A stretch of DNA of 64,000 bases from CAYLXP01 sp964387425 (GTDB taxonomy: Bacteria; Verrucomicrobiota; Kiritimatiellia; UBA8416): assembly GCA_964387425.1 (NCBI GenBank), contig CAYLXP010000002.1, forward strand, positions 1-64,000. Reading direction: 5' to 3'. The stretch's first letter is position 1; each line of letters starts with the position of its first letter. Positions 26,039 through 34,818 of the stretch are shown here, piece by piece. The notes below the pieces were generated by a model. The model did no database searches, was not told the origin of the DNA, and saw nothing but the letters and a program-made list of their open reading frames with translations. The position numbers were made by a program, and so were the translations under genes.

Positions 26039-27043
26039 ATGGCTCAGCAGCGTGCACCGATCTACAAGGAAAGTGGCAGGACCTATCACGCCGACTCCTG
26101 CGACCCGCTCATCGAGGCGGTTGAGAAAGGCGAACTGGAACTGATGGCGCATGGCCGCGCCACCTACCCCGGGAAGCCCATCCCAGATCAGGTTCTACCG
26201 GGACTGCAGTCGGTCGGCTACTGGGACGCCCGGAAGGAGCAGTCCTGGGGGTTGCCGTGGCACCGTAATGAGGGCATCGAGCTGACGTTTCTTGAAACCG
26301 GAACGATGCCGTTTGCGGTAGACGCGAAGGAGATGCAGCTCAATCCGGGCGACCTGGCTATCACCCGTCCGTGGCAACCACACCGGCTCGGCCGACCGAG
26401 CATCGGCGTTGGGCGGCTACACTGGATCATCATAGACGTGGGCGTTCGCCAGCCGCACCAGGAGTGGGAGTGGCCCGCCTGGCTCGTAATCATGCCGGAA
26501 GATCTGGCCGAATTGACCGCGTGCCTGCGCGAGAACGAGCAGCCGGTCTGGACCGCAACGGAGGAGATCCGGGACTGCTTCCAGCAAATCGGCAAGACCA
26601 TTCGGGAGGAAGCCAGCCTCTCACGTCTCGCGGTCTACGCCAACGAGCTACTTGTGCATCTCCTCGACCTGTTTCGAGAGCAGGATGTCGCCCGAACGAA
26701 ATCCCTGACCGACGCCCAACGGAGTGTCGAGCTGTTTCTATCATCGCTTGAGGTCAGCTTCGCGGATGACTGGACACTCGAATCCATGGCCGAGTGCTGC
26801 GGCCTGGGCATGACGCGGTTCGTGCACTACTGTCGACAGATCACCAACCAGTCCCCGCAGCAGTACCTCAATCGGCTTCGCCTTCGCGCCGCGGCCGAGC
26901 TGCTGCGGAGCGCATCGAAGAAGAGCATCACGGATATCGCCTTTGACTGCGGCTTCTCCAGCAGCCAGTACTTCGCCACCGCCTTCCGCAAACACCACGG
27001 CCAAACGCCTCGGCAGTATCGGGCCGGCGTCGCATCGCCCTAA
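26039..27043 (+). CDS. AraC-family transcriptional regulator with cupin sensor domain
   Basis: The protein of about 334 aa has an N-terminal cupin-like ligand domain (HRNEGIELTFLETG, then LNPGDLAITRPWQPH) and a C-terminal AraC/XylS DNA-binding domain at about residues 235-333. The first helix-turn-helix is around LESMAECCGLGMTRFVHYCR. The second is ITDIAFDCGFSSSQYFATAFRKH followed by GQTPRQYR. It probably senses a sugar and activates the divergent isomerase gene and perhaps the glycan genes nearby. The ATG at 26039 is preferred over an in-frame TTG at 26021. No convincing ribosome-binding site is seen. Confidence 0.88.
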   Translation: MAQQRAPIYKESGRTYHADSCDPLIEAVEKGELELMAHGRATYPGKPIPDQVLPGLQSVGYWDARKEQSWGLPWHRNEGIELTFLETGTMPFAVDAKEMQLNPGDLAITRPWQPHRLGRPSIGVGRLHWIIIDVGVRQPHQEWEWPAWLVIMPEDLAELTACLRENEQPVWTATEEIRDCFQQIGKTIREEASLSRLAVYANELLVHLLDLFREQDVARTKSLTDAQRSVELFLSSLEVSFADDWTLESMAECCGLGMTRFVHYCRQITNQSPQQYLNRLRLRAAAELLRSASKKSITDIAFDCGFSSSQYFATAFRKHHGQTPRQYRAGVASP

Positions 27044-27354
27044 CCCTCACGCCACACGTTTGATCCCCAGGACTATCCGCACTTTTTGAAGTGATTCACT
27101 AAGAGCATTAACCAATAGGGCATATCCTGTTCTTGGGAAGTGAAACGGGAGAATACCCCAATCCGTAGGGCAGAGATGCCTCGACAAGCTCGGCATGACA
27201 GAGAACCTAAGCAATTTGTCATCCTGAGCTTGTCGAAGAGCCTGTCCAGAGCCTGCCGAAGGAATCTCCAGTCAAGGGTTGAGCATGAGAATTGGGGAAT
27301 GTCCAAGTTTCATCCCCCGTTGATAGACAGCGGCCCATGCGGTATTGTTACACG
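27044..27354. other. 311-bp intergenic region with CTGAGCTTGTCGAAG-type repeats
   Basis: No gene is seen. At 27173-27199 there is a right-type arm (TCGACAAGCTCGGCATGAC). At 27218-27268 there is a left-type arm (GTCATCCTGAGCTTGTCGAAG followed by GAGCCTG). Here the arms are in the opposite order to the copy at 24946. Promoter elements for the downstream gene must lie near 27280-27350 but could not be picked out. Confidence 0.6.
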
Positions 27355-29847
27355 ATGAAAAGAAAGCAACCCATACTGCTCGGCACAATACTGCTTGCCC
27401 TCATCTGGCACAGCACCGCCATTGCAGCAGTAACTGAGGACTTGAATCCAACGGCTGTGCTGGGGAAGACCCCGATTCTCTTCACGGTCCGCCCCCCGGA
27501 CAGGAATGGAACGCACCACTACCTGAACCAGGCATGTTTCGGAGGAAAGGTAGGGAGTGCTCTTAAGGTGCTGGATCCACCGACCGGCAAGACCCGCGTC
27601 CTTGTTTCAGCGCCAGACGGGATCATTCGCCGCCCCTGCGTGAACTTCGACGGAAAGCGCATCCTCTTCTCGATGTGCATGACCCCGAAGGGACGATTCC
27701 ACATCTACGAGATCGAGGTCGATCCGAAGACGCTCTTTGCGGACACCGAAGAGGTCACACCGAAACAGCTGACCTTTGCGCCGGATGTCGATGATGTCGA
27801 CCCCATCTACCTCGCGGACGGGAAGATCGCCTTCTGTTCGTCGCGTGATTTCAAGATCGTCCCCTGCGCGGGACAGACGTGCCCCCAGATCTTCCGCATG
27901 GACGGCGACGGCGCAAACATCCACCAAATCACCCGCAGCACAGTGCACGAGAACGAACTCTCCCTCATGCCCGATGGGCGGATTCTCTACAACCGCTGGG
28001 ACTACGTTGACCGCAACTTCGGTGACGGACACGGCTTCTGGGTGACCAATCCGGATGGCTGCAACCAGGCCATTGTCTATGGCAACAACACCGCGCATCC
28101 CGCAGCGCCCTGGACCGCACGGGCGATTCCGGGCACCGGCAAGATCATCTGCATCCTGGGGACGCATCACAAGTCGCTCGGCGGCGCCATGGCGATCATC
28201 AACCCACGGGTTGCCGTGGACGGATACGCCCCCATAGAACGGACCTGGCCGGCAGATGTCATTGAGCGGTTCAGGCCTCAAGAAGTGCCCGATGACATGC
28301 CCCAAAAGAAGGCAGCCCGCATCGGCAAGATGCAGGAGATCTGGCCGAAGGAGGCCAAGGCGCTGATTCCGACAAGCAGCGACTTCGTTCTGCACGTGAA
28401 GCAAGACAACCTGAATAGCGTTCGCCCCTGGTACAACTGCCCCTTCCCTCTGAGTGACAGTCACTTCCTCTACGTCGTATCGACGACGCGGCAAGCCAAG
28501 GCCGCGATCTACCTGGGTGACATAGCGGGCAACGAGATAAAGCTCTATGAAGAGGCGCCCGGCTGTTATGATCCCATGCCGCTGGCGGCATCACCGAGAC
28601 CACAGCCGCTGTCTTCACCCCGGGACTTCGCCAACAACGATGGCCACTTCTACATCCAGAACGTATACGTTGGTACGCACACGGCGGCGATCAAACCCGG
28701 CTCGGTCAAATACGTTCGCGTTGTCCAGGCACACAGCAAGCGCGGCAAGTCCGGTCACTACTGGCGGGGGCTGGGACACCAGGAAGGTGCCATCGGCTGG
28801 ACCGGTTTCCTTGCCAAGACGATCCTCGGCACAGCCCCGGTCGAGGAAGACGGCAGCGCCTCGTTCTATGCTCCCGCGGACCGTTTCCTCTACTTCCAGC
28901 TTCTGGATGAAAACGGCATGATGATCCACAGCATGCGCTCCGGCACATCGATTCACTCGGGCGAGCGCCGCGGCTGTGTTGGCTGTCACGAATCCCGGAC
29001 CAGCAGCGCTGAGCTGACATCGTCCGGCACGCTACCTATAGCGCTCCAACGGGAGCCCAGCACACTGACGCCGTGGCAGGGCGAGCCGCGGCGTTTCAAC
29101 TATCTCACCGAGGTCCAGCCCATCTTCGACAAGCACTGCATCAAGTGCCACGACTTCGGCAAGAAGGCCGCGAAGAAGCTCATCCTTGCCGGCGACAAGA
29201 ACTTCGCGTTCAACGTCTCCTACTGTGAGCTACAGAGCAAGGGCTGGACCGGAGCCATTGGAGCAGGACCGGCAGCCCACCTGCCCGCTCTCTCGTGGGG
29301 ATCACATACCAGCCCACTGATCAAACACCTGACCCGCAATTGCGACGAAGACAGAGGGGCAAAACTCAGCGAGAAGGAGATGAACACGCTCGCCACCTGG
29401 ATCGATCTCAATGCCCCCTACTACCCGACAGGCTACTCCGCGCGACCGGGAGGAAAACCCGGGCGGAGCCCGCTAACCCCCCAAGAAACCAAGCGCTTCT
29501 TTAAGTTGACGGACCTCAACCAGAAAGACATGTCCTACGCCGGCGCGTACCGAGGCCCGCAGGTTTCGTTTGACCGTCCGGAGCTTAGCCCCTGCCTGGA
29601 GAAGATCGAGGACCTGGAAGCGCGCCGGGAAGTGCTTGAGATCATCGCGTCGGGTAAAGCATCCCTCGAAGAGCTGCCCCGCGCAGACATGCCGGGGTTT
29701 GACAAACTGTATCCGAAGGACGAGGAGCGCAGGGCCCACATCGAGAAGTACCGTCAGCTTGAGCAGGACGTACGGAAAGCGATACGCAATGGAGAGAAAA
29801 TCTACGACTCACCCGAGGGCGAGGCCATCACGCTGAACGTGAGGTAA
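27355..29847 (+). CDS. HzsA-related secreted dihaem c protein with TolB-like propeller
   Basis: The protein of about 830 aa has a signal peptide (ILLGTILLALIWHSTAIAA). An N-terminal TolB-like propeller follows (DGKRILFSM, LADGKIAFCSSRD, MPDGRILYNRWDYVDR). A middle domain is typical of hydrazine synthase alpha-subunit relatives (APVEEDGSASFYAPADRFLYFQ, cited in parts). There are two c-type haem motifs, C541-VGCH and C595-IKCH. The family is named for the anammox enzyme but is broadly present in PVC bacteria without anammox, so hydrazine synthesis is not implied. It probably moves electrons at the cell surface or acts on an unknown substrate. The start at 27355 gives the leader. It is 40 nt upstream of an oxidoreductase gene, probably in one transcript. 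Confidence 0.8.
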   Translation: MKRKQPILLGTILLALIWHSTAIAAVTEDLNPTAVLGKTPILFTVRPPDRNGTHHYLNQACFGGKVGSALKVLDPPTGKTRVLVSAPDGIIRRPCVNFDGKRILFSMCMTPKGRFHIYEIEVDPKTLFADTEEVTPKQLTFAPDVDDVDPIYLADGKIAFCSSRDFKIVPCAGQTCPQIFRMDGDGANIHQITRSTVHENELSLMPDGRILYNRWDYVDRNFGDGHGFWVTNPDGCNQAIVYGNNTAHPAAPWTARAIPGTGKIICILGTHHKSLGGAMAIINPRVAVDGYAPIERTWPADVIERFRPQEVPDDMPQKKAARIGKMQEIWPKEAKALIPTSSDFVLHVKQDNLNSVRPWYNCPFPLSDSHFLYVVSTTRQAKAAIYLGDIAGNEIKLYEEAPGCYDPMPLAASPRPQPLSSPRDFANNDGHFYIQNVYVGTHTAAIKPGSVKYVRVVQAHSKRGKSGHYWRGLGHQEGAIGWTGFLAKTILGTAPVEEDGSASFYAPADRFLYFQLLDENGMMIHSMRSGTSIHSGERRGCVGCHESRTSSAELTSSGTLPIALQREPSTLTPWQGEPRRFNYLTEVQPIFDKHCIKCHDFGKKAAKKLILAGDKNFAFNVSYCELQSKGWTGAIGAGPAAHLPALSWGSHTSPLIKHLTRNCDEDRGAKLSEKEMNTLATWIDLNAPYYPTGYSARPGGKPGRSPLTPQETKRFFKLTDLNQKDMSYAGAYRGPQVSFDRPELSPCLEKIEDLEARREVLEIIASGKASLEELPRADMPGFDKLYPKDEERRAHIEKYRQLEQDVRKAIRNGEKIYDSPEGEAITLNVR

Positions 29848-29887
29848 AACCAGAGTATCGTACTCGAGAATCAAAGAGGAGAATCCA

Positions 29888-31183
29888 ATGAGACAAATGA
29901 CAAGAAGAGATTTCGTTAAATCTACCGCTGCAGTCAGCAGCTTCTCGATCCTGCCCTCGGGGCTACTGGCGAACCCTCCGAGTAGCCGGCTGACCTACGC
30001 ATTGATTGGGTGTGGCAGCAACGGCAGAGGGACCACCAAGGCCATGATGTCTCATCCCAAACTCCAGGTTGTGGCACTCTGCGACCCTGACAGCGAGCAA
30101 ATGGCTAAGTGCAAAGACGCTTTGAAGGAGGAATGCGCAGATGTTCAGCTGTTTGCGGATCCCAGTGAACTGCTGAGCACGCTGGGCGACAAGGTCGATT
30201 GCATTGCTGTTTCTACCCCTGACCACAATCACCATCCCGTGACGCTCGAGGCCATGCGCCTTGGCAAGCACGTCTACACCCAGAAGCCCCTGACAAACAG
30301 GATCTCCCATGCCCGCGAGCTCAAGAAGGTTGCGGATGAAACCGGTGTGGTCAACCGGATGGGCATCCAGGGCCATTCAAGCACGGGGAACAGAATGGTC
30401 GCCCATTTCCTCCGGAATGGAGCAATCGGAAAGATCAAGAAGGTATACGTCTGGTCTGGAAAGAAATGGGGAGACGACAGCACAACACGGACGCCGGCAA
30501 TACCGGTTCCGGATAGCCTCGACTGGGATGTCTGGCTGGGCAACGCCCCGAAACAGCCGTACCGGGATGGAATCCACCCCAACAAATGGCGCTGTTACCT
30601 GGATTTTGGAGCAGGGACACTTGGCGATATGGGCGTCCATATCTTTGACACACCGTTCAAGGCGCTGAATCTGACTTACCCCAAGTGGGTCAAGACCACA
30701 TGCCGGAAGCCGAATGGATTCGGCCACCCTACTGCGAACACGGTTGAATACAGCTTCCTCCAAACAGAATACACGACCGAGGACTTCCGCTGGACGTGGT
30801 TCGACGGTGGTCACGCCGCATCGAAAACCATCCCCGAGCTCACGCTTCCCGAAGGCAAGAAGCTCCCCTCGCAGGGCGCCGTGTATGTTGGGGAGAAGGG
30901 ATGCATCGTTCACCCGCACACCTCCGGACCGATTTTCTATCCAGATACCCTGAAAGTGGGACTCTCGAAGCCTGACCTTGAACCCATGAATCACTTCCAT
31001 GACTGGATCGATGCATGCGTGGCAGGGAAGCCCTCCACTTTCGCAGACTTCACCTATGCCGCATTCCTCACCGAAACCGTACTTCTCGGTGTGGCCGGCA
31101 ACAGCTACCCGGGACAGAAGATGATGTGGGACTACAAGAGGATGCGATTCTCGAATCTGAAGGAAGCAAACGCACTCATATAG
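29888..31183 (+). CDS. Tat-exported Gfo/Idh/MocA-family oxidoreductase with QKP in place of EKP
   Basis: The 431-aa protein has a twin-arginine leader (MTRRDFVKSTAAVSS). The cofactor domain shows YALIGCGSNGRG and VALCDPDS. The usual family motif EKP is read here as YTQKPLTN, a Glu-to-Gln change at the motif that normally contacts substrate and cofactor. The second domain contains GAGTLGDMGVHIFDTPF. AGAGGAG lies 6-7 nt before the ATG. It sits between the dihaem HzsA-related gene and an anchored helical protein gene, with short spacers, and redox cooperation with the haem protein is possible. The substrate is unknown. Confidence 0.9.
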   Translation: MRQMTRRDFVKSTAAVSSFSILPSGLLANPPSSRLTYALIGCGSNGRGTTKAMMSHPKLQVVALCDPDSEQMAKCKDALKEECADVQLFADPSELLSTLGDKVDCIAVSTPDHNHHPVTLEAMRLGKHVYTQKPLTNRISHARELKKVADETGVVNRMGIQGHSSTGNRMVAHFLRNGAIGKIKKVYVWSGKKWGDDSTTRTPAIPVPDSLDWDVWLGNAPKQPYRDGIHPNKWRCYLDFGAGTLGDMGVHIFDTPFKALNLTYPKWVKTTCRKPNGFGHPTANTVEYSFLQTEYTTEDFRWTWFDGGHAASKTIPELTLPEGKKLPSQGAVYVGEKGCIVHPHTSGPIFYPDTLKVGLSKPDLEPMNHFHDWIDACVAGKPSTFADFTYAAFLTETVLLGVAGNSYPGQKMMWDYKRMRFSNLKEANALI

Positions 31184-31238
31184 CCTGCTGACTACAGGCA
31201 GCCAAACCAACGGGGTACCGCAAAACTCGGGAGGGAAC

Positions 31239-32273
31239 ATGCAGAAGAACGCTAGCATCACGCTTATGGTCGCCATCGGAGCCCTGGTGGTTGGATTCGC
31301 CGCTGTTCACATTTGGAATTCTCAATCCGAGCCGTCCCCGGCCCCAACCGTCCCCGACGTCACCCCTGACGTTGAGTCCGACTCCCCCGAGAGCAGCACG
31401 CCGATGGATGCCACGCGAGCACCGCGGCGGACAGACGTGGATCTGGAGATGGAACTCCTCAAAGCCCAGGCAAGGGCTCGTGAGCTTGAAGCCGAGCTTG
31501 CCCTGGCCCGGTCAGCCGAAGACACGGAAACGGAAGCCCCCCCTCAGCCGGAGCCTTCCCCCGCAGAGTCGCTGATGACCGCCATTGGCGGGATGCTCAA
31601 AGAGCCTGCGATGAAGGACGCATTGAGAGCGCAACAGAAGGCGCTCCTGTCAAACACCCACGGTTCTCTGCTGAATTACCTGCAATTGCCCCCCGAGAAG
31701 CTGGAGGCATTCAAGGAGCTTCAGGTCGAGAGGAACATGGCGCTAATGGACGCCAGTCTGGGAGCCTTCGGAGGGGGCGCCTCCGCGGATGAGCAGGCAG
31801 GAGCCGCCCTCCGCATCAAGGAGCTCAACGACGACTACAACAGCAAGATTCGCACACTTCTAGGAGAAGAGGACTACGCGGTCTATGAGGAATTCGAGAA
31901 GACACAGCCCGAGCGAATGCAGGTTGACGCTTTCAAACAGACTCTCGGCAGTGACAACCAGCTCACCGAGGAGCAGGAGCACGAGTTGATTGTCGCGATG
32001 CATGAAGAGCGAACCAGCGCCAGTCCTTCAAGCAGCATTGGGCAGGATGGGAACTTCGATCCATCCCAGCTGACAGCAGAGTTCATGACCGAGCAGATGT
32101 CCGAACTCGGACGATTGGAGCAGCGGTACAGCGAACGTGCCAAGGGCATCCTCTCGGAGCCCCAGTTTCAGAAATTCGAGGAAACACTTCAACGGCAGCG
32201 GGCCATGCAGGAAGTGGGAATGAAGATGGCAGTGGAAATCTTCACCACACCGGAGGCACAGGAATCTGAGTGA
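31239..32273 (+). CDS. Membrane-anchored helical protein of unknown function
   Basis: The 344-aa protein has one N-terminal membrane segment (ITLMVAIGALVVGFAAVHIW). It continues with a Pro/Ser/Glu-rich linker (about residues 30-65), a short coiled coil (LLKAQARARELEAELALA) and a helical domain rich in Glu, Gln and Ala with repeated Y/F-x-E-F-E elements (YAVYEEFEKTQ, FQKFEETLQRQ). No enzyme motif was recognised. GGGAGG is 4-5 nt upstream of the ATG. It follows the oxidoreductase by 55 nt. It shares the single-anchor-plus-helical layout of the proteins at 13833 and 45919, but no sequence identity is obvious. Confidence 0.72.
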   Translation: MQKNASITLMVAIGALVVGFAAVHIWNSQSEPSPAPTVPDVTPDVESDSPESSTPMDATRAPRRTDVDLEMELLKAQARARELEAELALARSAEDTETEAPPQPEPSPAESLMTAIGGMLKEPAMKDALRAQQKALLSNTHGSLLNYLQLPPEKLEAFKELQVERNMALMDASLGAFGGGASADEQAGAALRIKELNDDYNSKIRTLLGEEDYAVYEEFEKTQPERMQVDAFKQTLGSDNQLTEEQEHELIVAMHEERTSASPSSSIGQDGNFDPSQLTAEFMTEQMSELGRLEQRYSERAKGILSEPQFQKFEETLQRQRAMQEVGMKMAVEIFTTPEAQESE

Positions 32274-32318
32274 GCAATACTGACTCCTGCTTGGTCCCGC
32301 CGGTCCTCGCCAACGCAT

Positions 32319-32341
32319 GACAAGCAGGATGCTTGTCCTAC
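32319..32341. repeat. REP-like hairpin ending in CTAC, overlapping the GH29 stop codon
   Basis: GACAAGCA, loop GGA, TGCTTGTC at 32319-32337 is a perfect 8-bp hairpin, followed by CTAC. Read on the minus strand, the GTAG border supplies the TAG stop (32338-32340) of the fucosidase gene. The arms are the same as in the twin-hairpin units at 42860 and 63242. Confidence 0.7.
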
Positions 32342-33873
32342 TCTACCTTCGTCATCTTCAGCACAAACACATGCTCGCAGGGCAGCTTGCTTGGATTGAG
32401 CCTCGGCAGTTCGATCTCAATGCCCTTGCCGCTCTTCGCCACCTTCAGCGCACCGTCAACGCCGAGCATCGTCACGTTGGAACCGGCCCCAAGCGTGATG
32501 TCCTCAATCGTGAACGTACCCGAATCCGGCAGAACGGTGATCAGTGCATAAACCGTGTCGCCGTTGGCCGTGAAGTAGCACTCCTTGCGGGCCTGCCCCT
32601 CCTTCGGATACTTGGCCATCTCGATGATGGGATCCGGAACGCCCTTATGGAACTCCTGTTTCGTGTACGTGCGGATTTCGCCTTCGCTCCACTGGCAATC
32701 CCTCTTCCAGCGGCGCGTGCCATAGATCGCTTCGCCGTTGACTTCGAGCCACTCGCCAATCTGGATCAATCGATCCTCCATAACGATGGGAATCCGTCCA
32801 TCAGCGGTCGGACCGATATCGAGCAGGAAATTGCCGCCACGGGAGACAATGTCGCACAGCATATAGATTAGAAGCTCACCCGTGTTGTAATCGTCATAGG
32901 TTTCGACGCGGCTGTAGCCGAAGGATTTGCCGATCCCGCGATTCTCCTCCCACAGGATGGAGGGATCAGCGAAGCCGGAACCATACTCTGTCGTGAAATA
33001 GCCACCGTGCAGCTTACGGACCTTGCCCCAGCGGTCGTTGATCACGACCTCGTCTTTGTTCGGAGCGTTGTTAAAGAGCCAAGCCAGCAGCGGCTTCGTC
33101 TCCCACTTCTCGTCGTCCATCCACCAGTCGCCATCGGAGAAAATCAGTGCCGGCTGATACAGGTTCACGATCTCCTTGAACTGCGGAGACATCACCTCGC
33201 GGACATACTTCTTGAGACCGGCTACGGGGAGATCCTGCTTACGCTTCGCAGCCGTAGTGGGCTGTTCGTCTTCGGGCCAGTACGGGTTGAACCAGTCCCA
33301 GATGGAGTAATAGAGCCCCATTTTGAGCCCCGCATCGCGGACGGCATCGGTCAGATCACCGACAAGGTCACGCTTTGGCCCGGACTCGACCGAGTTCCAC
33401 GCCATGCCGAAGCTCTTGGAGGCCTCCTTGCTCGGCCAGAGGCAGTATCCGTCATGATGCTTGGAGGTCAGCACAACATACCTCGCACCACTGCGCTTGA
33501 ATACTGTCGCCCAGTGCTCCGGCTCGAACATCTCGCAGGTGAACAAGGGGCGAAAATCGGAGTACTCGAAGTCATCGCCATAGACCCGCTTGTGGAACGC
33601 CTGCGTGGCCGCCGCACGCCCCACAGCAGCTTGGTGCTTGCCCGTCTGGTCCCCGTCCTTTGAATGCCAGTACCACTCGGCATAGGTACCGCGCGGCGCG
33701 AACGCCGGCACGCTGTACAGTCCCCAGTGGATGAAGATTCCGAACTTGGCGTCCGGATACCACTGCGGCGTCTCACGCGAGTCGAGCGACTCCCACGTCG
33801 GTTCGTATCCCTTGTCGGCAGCGAAAGCTCCGACGGCAGCCAATAGCGCCAGCATCAGCACGATGTTTTTCAT
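32338..33873 (-). CDS. Secreted GH29 alpha-L-fucosidase
   Basis: The 511-aa protein starts with a signal peptide (VLMLALLAAVGAFA). It shows the GH29 barrel: FGIFIHWGLYSVPAF, then YVVLTSKHHDGYCLW, and LIFSDGDWW where D247 is the expected nucleophile (same context as SDGEW in human FUCA1). LLDIGPTADGRIP closes the barrel, and a C-terminal beta-sandwich follows from about residue 380. It hydrolyses terminal alpha-L-fucosides with retention. AAGGGGAA lies about 6 nt before the ATG. Length is normal. It is one of four putative fucosidases in the window, which points to a fucose-rich substrate. Confidence 0.95.
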   Translation of the reverse strand: MKNIVLMLALLAAVGAFAADKGYEPTWESLDSRETPQWYPDAKFGIFIHWGLYSVPAFAPRGTYAEWYWHSKDGDQTGKHQAAVGRAAATQAFHKRVYGDDFEYSDFRPLFTCEMFEPEHWATVFKRSGARYVVLTSKHHDGYCLWPSKEASKSFGMAWNSVESGPKRDLVGDLTDAVRDAGLKMGLYYSIWDWFNPYWPEDEQPTTAAKRKQDLPVAGLKKYVREVMSPQFKEIVNLYQPALIFSDGDWWMDDEKWETKPLLAWLFNNAPNKDEVVINDRWGKVRKLHGGYFTTEYGSGFADPSILWEENRGIGKSFGYSRVETYDDYNTGELLIYMLCDIVSRGGNFLLDIGPTADGRIPIVMEDRLIQIGEWLEVNGEAIYGTRRWKRDCQWSEGEIRTYTKQEFHKGVPDPIIEMAKYPKEGQARKECYFTANGDTVYALITVLPDSGTFTIEDITLGAGSNVTMLGVDGALKVAKSGKGIEIELPRLNPSKLPCEHVFVLKMTKVE

Positions 33874-34080
33874 CTTCGATTCCCCTTCCTAATGGTTTGC
33901 GTCTTCTGAATGTACATCCCTGATAATCTAATAGACAGACTGCAGGTTAGCCCTCCATTCCGTCAAGGATACGGTAAAGATCGCGCTGCGGGGTGCTTCC
34001 TGAACGACCCATCCAACGGAAGACTACTTTGGTGGGGGATTCGCCATAGCATTGCCGCCTTGGCACAATCCTCAAAGCAA

Positions 34081-34115
34081 GACCCCTGCCGGCCAAACCG
34101 ACAGGGGTCTCTTCA
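34081..34115 (-). terminator. Rho-independent terminator of the EF-hand gene
   Basis: GACCCCTG and CAGGGGTC form an 8-bp stem, extended by CCGG/CCG pairs around a CCAAA loop with one mismatch. It lies about 30 nt after the stop of the minus-strand EF-hand gene. Read on the minus strand it is followed by TTGCTTTG, a modest T-rich tail. Confidence 0.6.
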
Positions 34116-34137
34116 GTTCTGAAGTAAACTCAGTTGC

Positions 34138-34596
34138 TTAGCTGCTGGACTTCGAGCAGCTACCGCATGACGGCTTTGCAGCCGACTTCGGGCATGCCGG
34201 TTCTGCAGCGGCGCTCGGGCATGCAGGCTTGGCGGCCGCCTTGGTGCACTCCGGCTTCGCTGCGTCATCCTTTGCCTTCTTGGCCTTCTTCGCGGGGGCC
34301 TTCGCAAACTCGGCAGCGCAGAGCGTCCCGTTGCCATCGGCATCCTTCTTGGCGAAGACCTTTGCCCCACCCTTCTTTATCTTCTCAAGCTTGGCGGCCT
34401 TCTCATCCGCAGGCGTCTCTTTCTTCGCCAGCGTCTTCTCGGCGACAGCCAACTTGTAGGCGACGTACTCTTTCTGACAGACCTTGCCGTTACCATCGGC
34501 ATCGGCCTTCTTGAAGACCTTTGCAGCATCCGGGGCTGCCATTGCAGTACCGGCCACGACTGAAGCCGCTACCATCATTACGAACATCTTCTTCAT
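34138..34596 (-). CDS. Secreted EF-hand protein with Cys in both loops and a Cys/Pro-rich tail
   Basis: The 152-aa protein has a signal peptide (MFVMMVAASVVAGTAMA) and two EF-hand loops, DADGNGKVCQKE at 32-43 and DADGNGTLCAAE at 85-96. Both keep the Asp/Asn/Glu ligands but carry Cys at loop position 9 (C40, C93). The tail from about residue 100 is Lys/Ala-rich with C117, C126, C135, and a C144-GSC147 pair separated by Lys-Pro and Ala spacers. It may bind calcium or another metal, with disulfides or metal-thiolate sites in the tail; the function is unknown. The gene stands alone, with a terminator-like hairpin downstream and a 222-bp divergent spacer upstream. Confidence 0.82.
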   Translation of the reverse strand: MKKMFVMMVAASVVAGTAMAAPDAAKVFKKADADGNGKVCQKEYVAYKLAVAEKTLAKKETPADEKAAKLEKIKKGGAKVFAKKDADGNGTLCAAEFAKAPAKKAKKAKDDAAKPECTKAAAKPACPSAAAEPACPKSAAKPSCGSCSKSSS

Positions 34597-34818
34597 TCTG
34601 TTCCTCCCACTTATACGGTTATTAGAACTGCATAACGACCAATAGTGATACCAAACAGGGGTCTATTCGACAAGGGGTATTGACCAGATGACTCCTGCCG
34701 GCCCGAATCAGGTGTCCTTGTGCACCTCTATGTGATTGGCTACTCTCTTTGAAGTGTGCACACACTCAATGAATATCGCGTCTGACAGGATGTTGGGACA
34801 GAAAGGAAGGGAGACTGA
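34597..34818. promoter_or_regulatory. Divergent spacer with GTGTGCACAC palindrome
   Basis: This 222-bp region lies between the EF-hand gene (minus) and the PQQ-propeller gene (plus) and must hold both promoters. A perfect 10-bp palindrome GTGTGCACAC at 34754-34763 is a candidate operator, 56 nt upstream of the propeller start. No confident -35/-10 set was found. Confidence 0.3.

Noticed and set aside
27607..28494. Minus-strand open frame opposite the HzsA-related gene
   Set aside because: The plus frame has propeller repeats and haem motifs; the minus one shows no recognisable domain.
27355..29847. True hydrazine synthase (anammox)
   Set aside because: No beta/gamma subunits, hydrazine dehydrogenase or other anammox genes nearby, and this family is common in non-anammox PVC bacteria.
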